The notes beneath the pieces were generated by a model that was not told where the DNA came from, made no database searches, and was given only the letters and a program-made list of their open reading frames with translations. The position numbers and the translations under genes are program-made. From Allobogoriella deserti (GTDB lineage Bacteria; Actinomycetota; Actinomycetes; Actinomycetales; Actinomycetaceae): a DNA stretch of 64,000 nucleotides. Shown piece after piece: positions 1 to 8,493 of this stretch; position 1 is the stretch's first letter; every line of letters begins with the position of its first letter. The stretch covers positions 124,001-188,000 of the forward strand of contig NZ_JBHUEE010000007.1 in assembly GCF_042680605.1 (NCBI RefSeq), written 5' to 3'.

Positions 1-681
1 GCGCTGCGCCAAGTGGACCGCACGCTGGGGAGCTATCTGGACGCTCTGGAGGCCGCCGGGGATCTGGAGCGGACGAACATCGTCATCGTCTCGGACCACG
101 GCCACCTGGACACCGAGCAGCACACGAACCTCAACACAGTCTTCAAGAACCGCGGCTTCCTGCGGGTGGACGAGACGGGCCGGCTCCTGAACTACGACGT
201 GTTCTGCCTCGGCGCCGGACTGTCCGGACAGCTCTTCCTCGCCGAGGACATCACGGCCGAGCGCCGGACCGAGGTCGAGGCCCTGCTCGCCGAGATCGAG
301 ACAGACCCGCGCTACCGGATCGAGAAGGTCTGGACCGCGGACCAGGCGCGGCGGGACTACGGCCTCGACGGGCCGTTCGAATGGGTCGTCGAGTCGGAGC
401 CGGGCGTCGTGGTCGGCATGCTGTGGGACCGGCCGGAGATCCTCGTCAAGGGTGAGCCCGACTACCCGCCGCCGGTCGGTGCGCACGGGCATGCGCCCCG
501 GCACGGCGGGCAGCCCGTCTTCATCGCGACGGGACCGGCCTTCCTGCCGGGCCTCGAGCTGGGCCGGCGCAGTATGCTCGACGAGGCACCGACGTTCGCC
601 GAGGTCCTGGGGCTCGACCTGCCCGACGCCGAGGGCGTGGCCATGTCGGACGCGCTCGCCGCGGTGACCGAACCGGCCTGA
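1..681 (+). CDS. Alkaline phosphatase superfamily protein (type I phosphodiesterase/nucleotide pyrophosphatase), 3' part
   Basis: The reading frame is open from the first base, so the gene begins upstream of the window and only the last 226 residues are seen. The SDHGH motif early on and the GAHGHAP motif further down fit the metal-binding Asp/His residues of the alkaline phosphatase superfamily, whose members hydrolyse phosphodiesters, nucleotides or phosphonates at a two-metal site. The late segment leading to a final LDLPDAEG stretch resembles the C-terminal end of type I phosphodiesterases. Substrate and N-terminal features cannot be judged. It ends 2 bases before the stop of the convergent HAD gene. 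Confidence 0.8.
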   Translation, partial: ALRQVDRTLGSYLDALEAAGDLERTNIVIVSDHGHLDTEQHTNLNTVFKNRGFLRVDETGRLLNYDVFCLGAGLSGQLFLAEDITAERRTEVEALLAEIETDPRYRIEKVWTADQARRDYGLDGPFEWVVESEPGVVVGMLWDRPEILVKGEPDYPPPVGAHGHAPRHGGQPVFIATGPAFLPGLELGRRSMLDEAPTFAEVLGLDLPDAEGVAMSDALAAVTEPA

Positions 682-683
682 CG

Positions 684-1333
684 TCAGCGCAGGCCGGCCA
701 CCAGGTCCTCGGTGAGCTCGTCCAGGCTGGCGAGTCGCGCCGCGGCGAGGCCAGCGCATCGGCGGCGGGCGGGTGGCCCGGGTGCGGCACGGCGATGACC
801 GCCATGCCGGCTGCGGCCGCCGACCGCAGCCCGTTGGAGGAGTCCTCGACCGCCACGGACCGCGCGGCGTCCACCCCGAGCCGCTCACACGCCAGCAGGT
901 ACCCGTCCGGGGCCGGTTTGCCGGCGGGGACCTCCTCGGTGGAGACCGTGGCGCCGAACCGGTCGCTCAGCGCGAGAGCCTCGAGCACCGCGTCGACCAG
1001 CCGCCGTGGCGCGGAGGAGGCGAGTCCGACCGGCCAGCGGCCGGCCATCCGCCGCACCGCCTCGACGGCGCCCGGCATGAGCGGGAGGTGTTCGTCCAGC
1101 CTCCGGGTCACCCGTTCGATGGCGCGCTCCGCGACCTCCTCGGGACTCCCGCGCAGGCCCACGGTCCGGGACAGGTAGGCCGACCACTCGGACGTGGACA
1201 TGCCCATCATCGTCTCGGTGGCGTCCTCCGGCCAGGCCACGCCGTCCTCTTGGGCGAGACCACGGCGGACGTCGTCCCAGATCACCTCGGTGTCGGTGAG
1301 GATCCCGTCCATATCGAAGACGACGGCGCTCAC
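684..1333 (-). CDS. HAD-superfamily phosphatase, frameshifted near the 3' end
   Basis: Encodes a beta-phosphoglucomutase-like HAD hydrolase: the nucleophile motif is FDMDGILTDTE at residues 6-16, with later SSAP (motif II), GKPAPDGY (motif III Lys) and VEDSSNG (motif IV). Such enzymes dephosphorylate small phosphometabolites or interconvert sugar phosphates. The GTG at 1333 was chosen because a GGGGAT ribosome site precedes it and family members start just before VVFDMDG; an in-frame GTG at 1366 is possible. After about position 752 the frame runs into an Arg/Pro-rich shadow past 681. Shifting by one base restores a normal end, LAAARLASLDELTEDLVAGLR, stopping at 684-686. One base is therefore missing or extra near 750, from a real mutation or a sequencing error. 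Confidence 0.75.
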
Positions 1334-1475
1334 GCCCGATCCCCGCTTATCAGCTCGCTCGCTCACCGGTCCATCGTGCCGCAGGATCGGCTCAGCCTCC
1401 GGACATCACCGGCCCGTTCACTTGTCGCTTCAACCAACATGTGGACAGGGGGTAGGCGAGCGCCGACGCCGGGTC

Positions 1476-1481
1476 TAGCGT
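1476..1481 (+). promoter_or_regulatory. -10 box of leaderless cysteine leader transcript
   Basis: TAGCGT lies 7 bases before the ATG at 1489, so transcription would start at or next to that A. No ribosome site precedes the ATG. This fits a leaderless promoter. Confidence 0.55.
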
Positions 1482-1488
1482 CGTCGAC

Positions 1489-1590
1489 ATGACCACGGCC
1501 GCGCTCCCCGCCCTCGTGCGCACCCGCCACGAGATGTCGATGTGCGCCTCCGGCTGCATGCCCATGTGCAGCTGTCTGTGCTGTCACTGA
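1489..1590 (+). CDS. Cysteine-rich leader peptide upstream of sirA-cysH
   Basis: A 33-codon ORF opens with MTTAALPALVR and ends in a Cys-rich tail with cysteines at residues 19, 23, 27, 29, 31 and 32, the last four within six codons (CSCLCC) before a final His. Its stop is 122 bases before sirA. Poly-cysteine leaderless short ORFs upstream of sulfur genes are known in mycobacteria as cysteine-responsive attenuators: ribosomes stall at Cys codons when Cys-tRNA is scarce and downstream expression rises. Position, leaderless promoter and Cys cluster fit that model here. The peptide itself probably has no function. Function is inferred from context. Confidence 0.75.
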   Translation: MTTAALPALVRTRHEMSMCASGCMPMCSCLCCH

Positions 1591-1626
1591 CCGCGCCCCT
1601 CAGCCCGGCCGCCTTCCGGCAGCCCT

Positions 1627-1652
1627 GAGACCCGGCGCGCGCCGTCGGTCTC
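1627..1652 (+). promoter_or_regulatory. Hairpin between cysteine leader peptide and sirA
   Basis: GAGACC (1627-1632) pairs with GGTCTC (1647-1652), and an inner CGGC/GCCG stem extends it. The 10-mer GCCGTCGGTC occurs both in this hairpin (1641-1650) and again at 1669-1678, so alternative pairings are possible. It is a candidate attenuator element. No fold was computed. Confidence 0.4.
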
Positions 1653-1712
1653 CGCCCCTCCCGAAGAGCCGTCGGTCGCGTGCCTGACGAACCCCAGGCC
1701 ACGAGGACTGAC

Positions 1713-3461
1713 ATGACGACCCGCCTGACCGATCCGTCCGCTACCCGCTCCCGCCGTGGGCGCACCGAAGACCGGCCCGACCGCTCCGACCGGCCCTCCC
1801 GTCCGCAGCGCCCGAACGGCCAGTGGAAGGTGGACGGCACCGCGCCGCTGAACCACAACGAGGAGTTCAAGCAGGAGTCCGACCCGCTCGCGGTACGGGA
1901 GCGCATCGAGCAGACCTACGCCGTCGAGGGCTTCGACTCCATCCCCGGGGACGACCTGCACGGACGGTTCCGCTGGTGGGGCCTGTACACCCAACGCAAG
2001 CCGGGCATCGACGGTGGTCGTACCGCCACCCTCGAGCCGCACGAGCTCGAGGACCGCTACTTCATGCTCCGCGTGCGCATCGACGGCGGCGCGCTGAGCA
2101 CCGAGCAGCTGCGGGTGGTCGCCGGCATCAGCGAGGAGTTCGGCCGAGGGACCGCCGACATCACCGATCGGCAGAACATCCAGCTCCACTGGATCGAGGT
2201 CGAGAACGTCCCGGAGATCTGGCGGCGGCTGGAGGCCGTCGGGCTGCAGACCACCGAGGCCTGCGGCGACGTCCCCCGCGTCATCCTCGGCTCGCCGGTC
2301 GCCGGCATCGCCAAGGACGAGCTCATCGACCCGACGCCGGTCATCGAGACCATCCAGCGGCGCTACATCGGCGACCCCTCGCTGGCGAACCTGCCGCGCA
2401 AGTTCAAGTCCGCGGCCACCGGGCACCCGAGTCTGGACGTGGTCCACGAGATCAACGACGTCGCCTTCGTCGGGGTCGAGCACCCCGAGCTGGGCGTCGG
2501 GTACGACCTGTGGGTCGGCGGCGGCCTGTCGACGAACCCGCGGCTCGGTGAGCGGCTCGGGGCGTTCGTCACCGCGGAGCAGGCTCCGGAGGTGTGGCAC
2601 GGCGTCGTGCAGATCTTCCGTGACTACGGTTACCGGCGGCTGCGGAACAAGGCGCGGCTGAAGTACCTGCTCGCGGACTGGGGCGCCGAGAAGTTCCGCG
2701 ACGTGCTCGAGTCCGAGTACCTCGAGTACCCCCTCCCGGACGGCCCGCCGGCGCCGGTCCCCTCCGAGCCGGGCGACCACGTCGGCGTGCACGAGCAGAA
2801 GGACGGCCGGTTCTACGTCGGCGTCGCGCCGACGGTCGGCCGGGTCTCCGGCGAGATTCTGCGGCGGGTCGCCGAGCTTGCCGAGGAGCACGGGTCCCGC
2901 CGGGTGCGGTTGACGCCGTTCCAGAAGCTGCTGGTGCTGGACGTGGCCGGTGACCGGGTCGACTCGCTGATCGCGGGGCTGGACGAGCTCGGCCTGCAGG
3001 CCCGGCCGAGCGTGTTCCGGCGTAGCACCATCGCGTGCACCGGCATCGAGTTCTGCAAGCTGGCGATCGTCGAGACGAAGGTGACGGCCGCCGAAGCGAT
3101 TGCCGAGCTCGAGCGGCGGCTGGCCGACCAGGCCGGGTTGCCGCCGATCACCTTGCACGTCAACGGCTGCCCGAACTCCTGCGCGCGGATCCAGACCGCG
3201 GACATCGGCCTGAAGGGCCAGATCGTGATGAACGACGACGGCGAGCAGGTGCCGGGCTTCCAGGTGCACCTGGGCGGCGGGCTGGCCGCGCCGGACCGGG
3301 AGGAAGGCGGCCTGGGCCGGACCGTGCGGGGCCTGAAGGTGACGGCGGCCGACCTGCCTGACTACGTCGAACGTCTGGTGCGGCGCTACGCCGACGACCG
3401 CGAGGGGGCGGAGACGTTCGCGCAGTGGGCGCACCGGGCCGACGAGGACGCCCTACGGTGA
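1713..3461 (+). CDS. sirA: Ferredoxin-dependent assimilatory sulfite reductase (SirA/NirA family)
   Basis: Reduces sulfite to sulfide with six electrons from ferredoxin, using siroheme coupled to a [4Fe-4S] cluster, in the cytoplasm. The 582-residue protein has the duplicated nitrite/sulfite reductase fold, with Arg/Lys-rich siroheme contacts such as TDRQNIQLHW and EACGDVPR, and the cluster ligands CTGIEFC (Cys442, Cys448) and NGCPNSC (Cys486, Cys490). The ATG at 1713 follows GAGG at 1703-1706 with good spacing. The first 40 residues are Arg/Asp/Pro-rich and poorly conserved. sirA overlaps cysH by 4 bases. Pairing with APS reductase argues for sulfite rather than nitrite as substrate. Confidence 0.92.
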   Translation: MTTRLTDPSATRSRRGRTEDRPDRSDRPSRPQRPNGQWKVDGTAPLNHNEEFKQESDPLAVRERIEQTYAVEGFDSIPGDDLHGRFRWWGLYTQRKPGIDGGRTATLEPHELEDRYFMLRVRIDGGALSTEQLRVVAGISEEFGRGTADITDRQNIQLHWIEVENVPEIWRRLEAVGLQTTEACGDVPRVILGSPVAGIAKDELIDPTPVIETIQRRYIGDPSLANLPRKFKSAATGHPSLDVVHEINDVAFVGVEHPELGVGYDLWVGGGLSTNPRLGERLGAFVTAEQAPEVWHGVVQIFRDYGYRRLRNKARLKYLLADWGAEKFRDVLESEYLEYPLPDGPPAPVPSEPGDHVGVHEQKDGRFYVGVAPTVGRVSGEILRRVAELAEEHGSRRVRLTPFQKLLVLDVAGDRVDSLIAGLDELGLQARPSVFRRSTIACTGIEFCKLAIVETKVTAAEAIAELERRLADQAGLPPITLHVNGCPNSCARIQTADIGLKGQIVMNDDGEQVPGFQVHLGGGLAAPDREEGGLGRTVRGLKVTAADLPDYVERLVRRYADDREGAETFAQWAHRADEDALR

Positions 3462-4381
3462 GCAAGGTGTCGGTCGGGCTCGGCGTCGGGCCGCCGATCT
3501 CGGCCACCACGCTGCGCAGTGCCGCCACCCCGGACGGCCCGTCACCGGACGGCCCGGACGGCTCGTCCCTGCGCTCGAACGCCGCGGCGTCACGAGCGCG
3601 GCTGGCCGAGCGCGAGCGGGCGCGCGCCGACCGGCAGGAGCGGCTAGCGGCCCGGCCGCGCCGGCGGCGTTCGGACGAGGAGCTGCAGGAGGTGGTGCGG
3701 CGTGGGCAGGCCGAGCTGGCCGGGTCCGGCGTGGATGCCGCCGACGAGGCAGGCGCGGAGGAGGTCGTCGCCTGGGCGGCCGCCGAGTTCGGCGACTCCC
3801 TCGCCGTGGCGTCCTCGATGAAGGACGCGGTGGTGCCGTTCCTGGTCTCCCAGGAGTTGCCGTGGGTCGACGTGCTCTTCGGCGAGACCGGTTACCACTT
3901 CGCCGAGACGCTCGGCACCCGGGACCTGGTCGCGCACGAGTTGGACGTGACGGTGGTGGACGTGCGCCCGGAGCTCTCGGTGGCAGAGCAGGACGCGGCG
4001 TACGGGAAGGACCTGTTCGCCCGTGACCCAGAGGCATGCTGCCGGATGCGCAAGGTCGAGCCGATGCGCCGCGCGCTGGCCGGCTACGAGGCGTGGGCAA
4101 CCGGCCTGCGCCGGGCGGACTCGGCCGGACGCCGCGAGGCGCCGCTGATCTCCTGGGACGCCGCCAACGGCCTGGTGAAGATCAACCCGCTGGCCGGGTG
4201 GTCGGACGACGACCTCGTCTCCTTCGCGCTGCGCCACCGGCTCCCAGCGAACCCGCTGCTCGCCGAGGGCTACCCGTCCATCGGGTGCGCGCCCTGCACC
4301 CGCGCCGTCGCGCCGGGTGAGGACCCGCGGGCCGGCCGGTGGGCCGGCCTGGAGAAGTCCGAGTGCGGCCTGCACGGGTGA
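3458..4381 (+). CDS. cysH: Adenylyl-sulfate (APS) reductase, [4Fe-4S] type
   Basis: Reduces adenylyl sulfate to sulfite and AMP with thioredoxin, supplying sulfite to SirA. Cluster cysteines are the CC pair (Cys194, Cys195) and CAPC (Cys277, Cys280); the catalytic Cys is Cys303 in the C-terminal ECGLHG. The paired CC and CxxC mark an APS rather than PAPS reductase. The GTG start overlaps the sirA stop (GTGA), indicating translational coupling. The first ~85 residues are an unusual low-complexity, Arg/Ala/Glu-rich extension before the PP-loop domain. A shorter product from an internal start cannot be excluded. No sulfate adenylyltransferase or transporter gene follows. Confidence 0.9.
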   Translation: MSKVSVGLGVGPPISATTLRSAATPDGPSPDGPDGSSLRSNAAASRARLAERERARADRQERLAARPRRRRSDEELQEVVRRGQAELAGSGVDAADEAGAEEVVAWAAAEFGDSLAVASSMKDAVVPFLVSQELPWVDVLFGETGYHFAETLGTRDLVAHELDVTVVDVRPELSVAEQDAAYGKDLFARDPEACCRMRKVEPMRRALAGYEAWATGLRRADSAGRREAPLISWDAANGLVKINPLAGWSDDDLVSFALRHRLPANPLLAEGYPSIGCAPCTRAVAPGEDPRAGRWAGLEKSECGLHG

Positions 4382-4440
4382 GGGCAACCCCACTGCGGGT
4401 CTCCCACCCCTCAGCTCCTGCCCAGCCGGCCCGGTGCACA

Positions 4441-5235
4441 ATGGCCCGCATGAGCGTGGCCGCGGGACCCGGGCGCCCGGCCCGCCGTATCCGCGCCGAG
4501 ATCCTCATCGTGCTGGGACTGAGCCTCGGTCAGTCCGCCGTCTACGCCGTCGTCAACATCATCGCGCGGCTGACGGCCGACGTGCCGCTGGGTGAGCAGG
4601 CCACCGCGCTCAACCCCTCACGATCGGACCGCCCCTACCTGGACCTGGCGTACCAGCTGCTGTCCATCGGCTTCGCCCTGATCCCGGTGGCGCTGGCCCT
4701 CTATCTGCTCACCGAGCACGGACGCCGCGCCACCGATCGGATCGGGCTGACGTTCCGACCACCCGGCCGCACGCTCGCCGCCGGCGTCGGACTCGCCGCG
4801 CTCATCGGGGTTCCGGGCCTGGCGCTCTACCTCGCCGGCCGCGCGCTCGGCATCACCGTCGAGGTCCAGGCGTCCGCGTTGAACTCCGCCTGGTGGACGG
4901 TGCCGGTCCTGCTCCTGTCGGCACTGCAGAACGCGCTGCTCGAGGAGGTCGTCGTCGCCGGGTACCTGGTCGAACGGCTCGAGCAACTCGGCTGGCGGCC
5001 CGTGGTGGTGATCGCGGCCAGTGCGCTCATGCGCGGCGCGTACCACCTCTACCAGGGCTTCGGGCCCTTCGTGGGCAACGTCGTCATGGGCGTCATCTTC
5101 GCCGAGTACTACCGCCGACGACGTCGCACCATGCCGCTCGTGGTCGCGCACGCGCTCATCGACATCGTCGCCTTCGTCGGCTACGCCTACCTGCCCGACG
5201 AGCTTCTCGCCACCCTCGGGCTGGGCTCTGGCTAG
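4441..5235 (+). CDS. CPBP family intramembrane glutamic endopeptidase
   Basis: Multi-spanning membrane protein of the CAAX protease/bacteriocin-processing (Abi) family. It has the Glu-Glu motif in LLEEVVVAGYLVERL, a second motif RGAYHLYQGFGPFVGN with the conserved His, and a third HALID near the end; together these form the membrane-embedded active site of the family. Several hydrophobic helices flank them. Substrates of bacterial members are mostly unknown. Start is the ATG at 4441 or the in-frame ATG at 4450; neither has a clear ribosome site. It follows cysH by 59 bases on the same strand but has no obvious functional link. Confidence 0.85.
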   Translation: MARMSVAAGPGRPARRIRAEILIVLGLSLGQSAVYAVVNIIARLTADVPLGEQATALNPSRSDRPYLDLAYQLLSIGFALIPVALALYLLTEHGRRATDRIGLTFRPPGRTLAAGVGLAALIGVPGLALYLAGRALGITVEVQASALNSAWWTVPVLLLSALQNALLEEVVVAGYLVERLEQLGWRPVVVIAASALMRGAYHLYQGFGPFVGNVVMGVIFAEYYRRRRRTMPLVVAHALIDIVAFVGYAYLPDELLATLGLGSG

Positions 5236-5332
5236 TGGGCGTGGGCACGGCGCGGCCTCAACCCATCGTGTCGCACACGAGCGCATACCCGGCTGCCAGT
5301 CAGCTACCACCGCAGCCTCGCTCCGGCGTCCG

Positions 5333-6265
5333 TCACGGTGTGGGTCCGTCCGGGCTCATCTCATCCATGAAGGTGCGGACGAGGCGGACGACCTCACGGG
5401 GGTGATCCTGGGCGACGAAGTGTCCTGCGCCGGCGACGACCTCGAGCCGCCCCTGTGGCATGCGCTCGGCGGCTTCCCGCGCCAGCCGCACAGGAACTGA
5501 GGTGTCTTCCTCGCCATGCACCAACAGCGTCGGGCAGGACACCTCGGACAGGTGGGGCAGGTGATTTGTTCGCATTCGGCGCGGGCCGATCTCGAACCGG
5601 TTCCAGTCACTGAAGACGTGGCCCCCATGCCGTCGCTTCGCGGTGTACTCGGCGACGTACGCGGCCGCGAGCCGATCGATCTCGGCCTCGGTGACATCAT
5701 CGGCAAACGGCAGCCTCCTGCGGGCGAAACGCTCCAACGACCGCGCCGACTGCGCCCGGGTGAGAGCCCAGGAGACAGGCGTCCGCGGGGAGAGGTAAGC
5801 CAACTCGTGGGCGGTGACCCGGTCTTGAATCCCGCCGGCCGAGGCGAGCACCATTCGCTCCACACGATCAGGCGCCCGTCGCGCGACACCGAGGCTGACC
5901 GCAGCGCCGAGCGACAACCCCACAAGGGTGGCAGCCGACAGCTCCAAGTGATCCATCATCTCGAGCAGCACGCGCTCGAGGGCCTCTTGATCTGCTCGTC
6001 CGTGCCAAGGCCAGCTCTCACCGTGCTTGGGCAGATCGGGTGCGAACACACGATGGTCGGTGACGAGGTCCTCGGCAACATGGCGCCATGTGATCGATCC
6101 GTTGTCGAGACTGGCCCCGTGCAACAGGATGACCGCCGGGCCGTCGCGACCGCCGGAGCGGTAGGCGACGCTCCCTTCAGCCATGCCTACCCGGCCGGAC
6201 ACGAAGGCACGGTCGAACGAGGTCGGCGCACCTGAACGGCGATGCGTCCCGTACCCGTCAGTCAT
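5333..6265 (-). CDS. Alpha/beta hydrolase
   Basis: Serine hydrolase fold protein of 310 residues. The oxyanion segment is LLHGASLD, the nucleophile elbow GLSLGA (Ser), an acid lies in VHGEEDTSVP, and the catalytic His is in GAGHF near the C-terminus. Substrate unknown. It is the last gene of a five-gene minus-strand operon; its start overlaps the preceding SDR gene by 8 bases. The first ~25 residues lie before the fold and may mark a later real start. Confidence 0.82.
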   Translation of the reverse strand: MTDGYGTHRRSGAPTSFDRAFVSGRVGMAEGSVAYRSGGRDGPAVILLHGASLDNGSITWRHVAEDLVTDHRVFAPDLPKHGESWPWHGRADQEALERVLLEMMDHLELSAATLVGLSLGAAVSLGVARRAPDRVERMVLASAGGIQDRVTAHELAYLSPRTPVSWALTRAQSARSLERFARRRLPFADDVTEAEIDRLAAAYVAEYTAKRRHGGHVFSDWNRFEIGPRRMRTNHLPHLSEVSCPTLLVHGEEDTSVPVRLAREAAERMPQGRLEVVAGAGHFVAQDHPREVVRLVRTFMDEMSPDGPTP

Positions 6266-7193
6266 CGAAGGCCTCGCCGGCGAGGGCGGTCAGGCCCTCG
6301 CGGCAGCTGGGAAAGCGCGGGCGCCATCCGAGCTCATACTTGGCCTTGTCATTGCTGAGTCGGATGTGGACAGCCGTCAGCAGTGCGTGGAGGTACGGCC
6401 AGGGTCGCAACAACGAAGCTGGGACGCGCAGCGGTCGGCGAGCGCCGGCCGCGGAGGCCATCGCGTCGAGATACTCATCCATTCCCACCGGCTGGTCATC
6501 GACGACGTTGTACGCCTGCCCGGCGCGTCCACGCTCCAAAGCAGCGACCGCTGCGTCGGCGGCGTCATCGACATGGATCGGATGGAGGGTTCCGGCCGGC
6601 CGCGGAGCAGGCATCACCCGACGTCGGCACAGGCGGAGCAACGTCCGGGTCATCGCGTCCGGCCCGTAGAACAGCCCGTACCGCAACGCAACACCTCCCT
6701 CGGAGGCGAGCACCTGATCCTCATTGGACCGCAACGACCGCAGGTGAGCGTCGAACTTCCCACCGACCTCGACGCCGAACGGCTTGTCCTCGGTCAGTGG
6801 TTCGTACCCGTGGTCCTGCCAGCCGTACCCCAGGAAGAAGGACTGTGTCACGAACCGCCGCACACCGAGTGCCTGTCCGGCGCGCAGGAGGTTACGGGTG
6901 CCCTCGTCTCGGAGAGCGTCCGTGGCGTCGAGGTCACTGTGCCGTCGGGGCATCCCCGATATGGCTGTGGCCTGGTGGACGATGCCGTCGAGCTCGCGAC
7001 CATTGAGTGCGCGGATCAGACCGTCGCCATCCATGATGTCGGCGGCAACGGGGACTGCGCCTCTGGCTCGGACCCGATCGGCGCCGGTCGGCCTCCGGGC
7101 CAGCGCAAGGACATCGTGGCCGGCCGCGACAAGCCGTGACACGACGCGCTGCCCGACGGCACCGGTCGCACCGGCGACCATCACCTTCATCAT
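6258..7193 (-). CDS. NAD(P)-dependent epimerase/atypical SDR
   Basis: Atypical short-chain dehydrogenase of the NAD-dependent epimerase/dehydratase type. The N-terminal nucleotide-binding motif is GATGAVGQRV, giving a Rossmann fold; the canonical YxxxK is not clear (YGWQDHGYEPL lies in that region), so it may be a binding or atypical enzyme. It starts with ATG overlapping the stop of the upstream membrane-protein gene by 4 bases, and its own end overlaps the following hydrolase by 8 bases, so the three genes are translationally coupled. The substrate is unknown. Confidence 0.8.
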   Translation of the reverse strand: MMKVMVAGATGAVGQRVVSRLVAAGHDVLALARRPTGADRVRARGAVPVAADIMDGDGLIRALNGRELDGIVHQATAISGMPRRHSDLDATDALRDEGTRNLLRAGQALGVRRFVTQSFFLGYGWQDHGYEPLTEDKPFGVEVGGKFDAHLRSLRSNEDQVLASEGGVALRYGLFYGPDAMTRTLLRLCRRRVMPAPRPAGTLHPIHVDDAADAAVAALERGRAGQAYNVVDDQPVGMDEYLDAMASAAGARRPLRVPASLLRPWPYLHALLTAVHIRLSNDKAKYELGWRPRFPSCREGLTALAGEAFDD

Positions 7194-7636
7194 CGACCTC
7201 CGTCCCGTGCCGCGGGGCGTCGGCGGACATGAACAAGGAGCGCGCCACCTCCGAGCACCGCGAAGCCGAGGAGGTACACGGGATCACTCGCGTGTCCACC
7301 AGCGGCACGATCTTGATAGTGGTTGTACGCGTGGGCGACGTTGGTGAAGACGAACCCGGCGAGCGCGACCGCAACGACGTCACGCCAGACGAGGGCGGCG
7401 ATCATCATCATTCCGATCGCGATCTGGAACACCACGGCGTCATGGAGGAAGTGCTCGTGGACGGGCCAGTTCGCCCAGGCGGCAAAACCGACAGGGTCGA
7501 AACGGCACCAGGCCCCGACGCCGATCATCGATGCGGCGCCGACCAGCACGCCGACGACGACGATTCGATGGCCCGCCCGACCCGCGCCTGTTCTGGCCAG
7601 GCCACGTTCATCATTGCGCTGGTCGTTCACCGTCAT
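7190..7636 (-). CDS. Small four-helix membrane protein
   Basis: 148 residues with about four hydrophobic segments near residues 24-43, 64-84, 87-105 and 118-137, plus HEHFLHD and NHYQD motifs. I do not recognise the family with certainty; it could be a DoxX-like or integral membrane protein associated with the SDR. ATG at 7636 overlaps the stop of the upstream hydrolase (ATGA), and its own stop overlaps the SDR start, fixing it in the operon. Confidence 0.7.
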   Translation of the reverse strand: MTVNDQRNDERGLARTGAGRAGHRIVVVGVLVGAASMIGVGAWCRFDPVGFAAWANWPVHEHFLHDAVVFQIAIGMMMIAALVWRDVVAVALAGFVFTNVAHAYNHYQDRAAGGHASDPVYLLGFAVLGGGALLVHVRRRPAARDGGR

Positions 7637-8493
7637 GTCGAGTCCATCCTGCCGGGTGTCGTTCGTGGACCGGTCGCGTGACCGCGCAGCCCGGGCGTCT
7701 GAGCGATCCAACCGACGTCGATCAGAAAGTCGTGGACGGCGGAGTTGAAAGTGTCCGGCTGAGTGAGGTTGCTGGGATCGAAGGAGTTCTTGAGCACGCG
7801 GAGTTCTGCCGTACCGAGCGAATCCACCACGCGGTGCATCAGTTCGACAAGCTGCGGCGACTCGTCTCCGACCAGCCCCAGCACGGGACAGGCCACCTCC
7901 TGAAGCCGCGCGTGGTTCTGTACGCGATTGATGGCGAGCCGCATCCGAACTGTCTCCACGCGGCGCATGTTGCGATACCCCTTGACGATGGTGTTCCGGG
8001 CGTGCGGCCATCGGGCGTACATTCGGCGGACGGCAGGCAAGGACAGCGACGGCACGAGCAGCATCGGCACAGCGAGCTGGGCCGCCAGGACAAGCGCGGT
8101 CCTGGACAAGCGCGAAGCGAGTTTCATATCGCAAAAGGTGTCGCACAGCACCAACCCGGCGATCCGGTCGGGGTAACGGATGGCGAACTCCTGAGCCAGA
8201 ATCCCCCCGAAGCTCACCCCACAGAGCACCGCACGCGCGATACCGAGGTGCTCGAGCAGTGCCTTCAGGTCAGCCGCCTGCGTGGCCAGGACTCCCGACC
8301 TTGCGTGCAACGGTCCAGACCCACCGGCGCCTCGAACGTCGAACGTCACCACTCGATGGGTGATTCTGAAGAAGTCGACCTGCCGCCGCCACGTCGTCCG
8401 GTCCATCCCGAGTCCAGCGACGAACACGATGGTCGGTCCGTCTCCGACCACGTCGTATGCGAGGCGGGTCCGGTTCAGCTGGGCTTCAGCCAT
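7633..8493 (-). CDS. Alpha/beta hydrolase
   Basis: 286 residues with the alpha/beta hydrolase fold: FVAGLGMDRTTW (oxyanion loop), DVRGAGGSG, and nucleophile elbow CGVSFGG. An acid lies near GLVGDES; the usual C-terminal catalytic His is not obvious (LKNSFDPSNL occupies that place), so catalysis may be altered or lost. The ATG at 8493 overlaps the end of the upstream exporter gene by 8 bases. It is the second gene of the operon and unlike the distal hydrolase at 5333, so not a recent duplicate. Confidence 0.75.
   Translation of the reverse strand: MAEAQLNRTRLAYDVVGDGPTIVFVAGLGMDRTTWRRQVDFFRITHRVVTFDVRGAGGSGPLHARSGVLATQAADLKALLEHLGIARAVLCGVSFGGILAQEFAIRYPDRIAGLVLCDTFCDMKLASRLSRTALVLAAQLAVPMLLVPSLSLPAVRRMYARWPHARNTIVKGYRNMRRVETVRMRLAINRVQNHARLQEVACPVLGLVGDESPQLVELMHRVVDSLGTAELRVLKNSFDPSNLTQPDTFNSAVHDFLIDVGWIAQTPGLRGHATGPRTTPGRMDST

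Noticed and set aside
1584..3434. Long minus-strand open frame opposite sirA
   Set aside because: It lies wholly opposite the well-supported sirA, is His/Asp/Gln/Leu-rich with no domain, and has no ribosome site. It is a GC-driven shadow.
6183..7139. Plus-strand 318-codon open frame opposite the SDR gene
   Set aside because: The minus-strand SDR has a Rossmann motif and operon coupling; this frame has no recognisable sequence.
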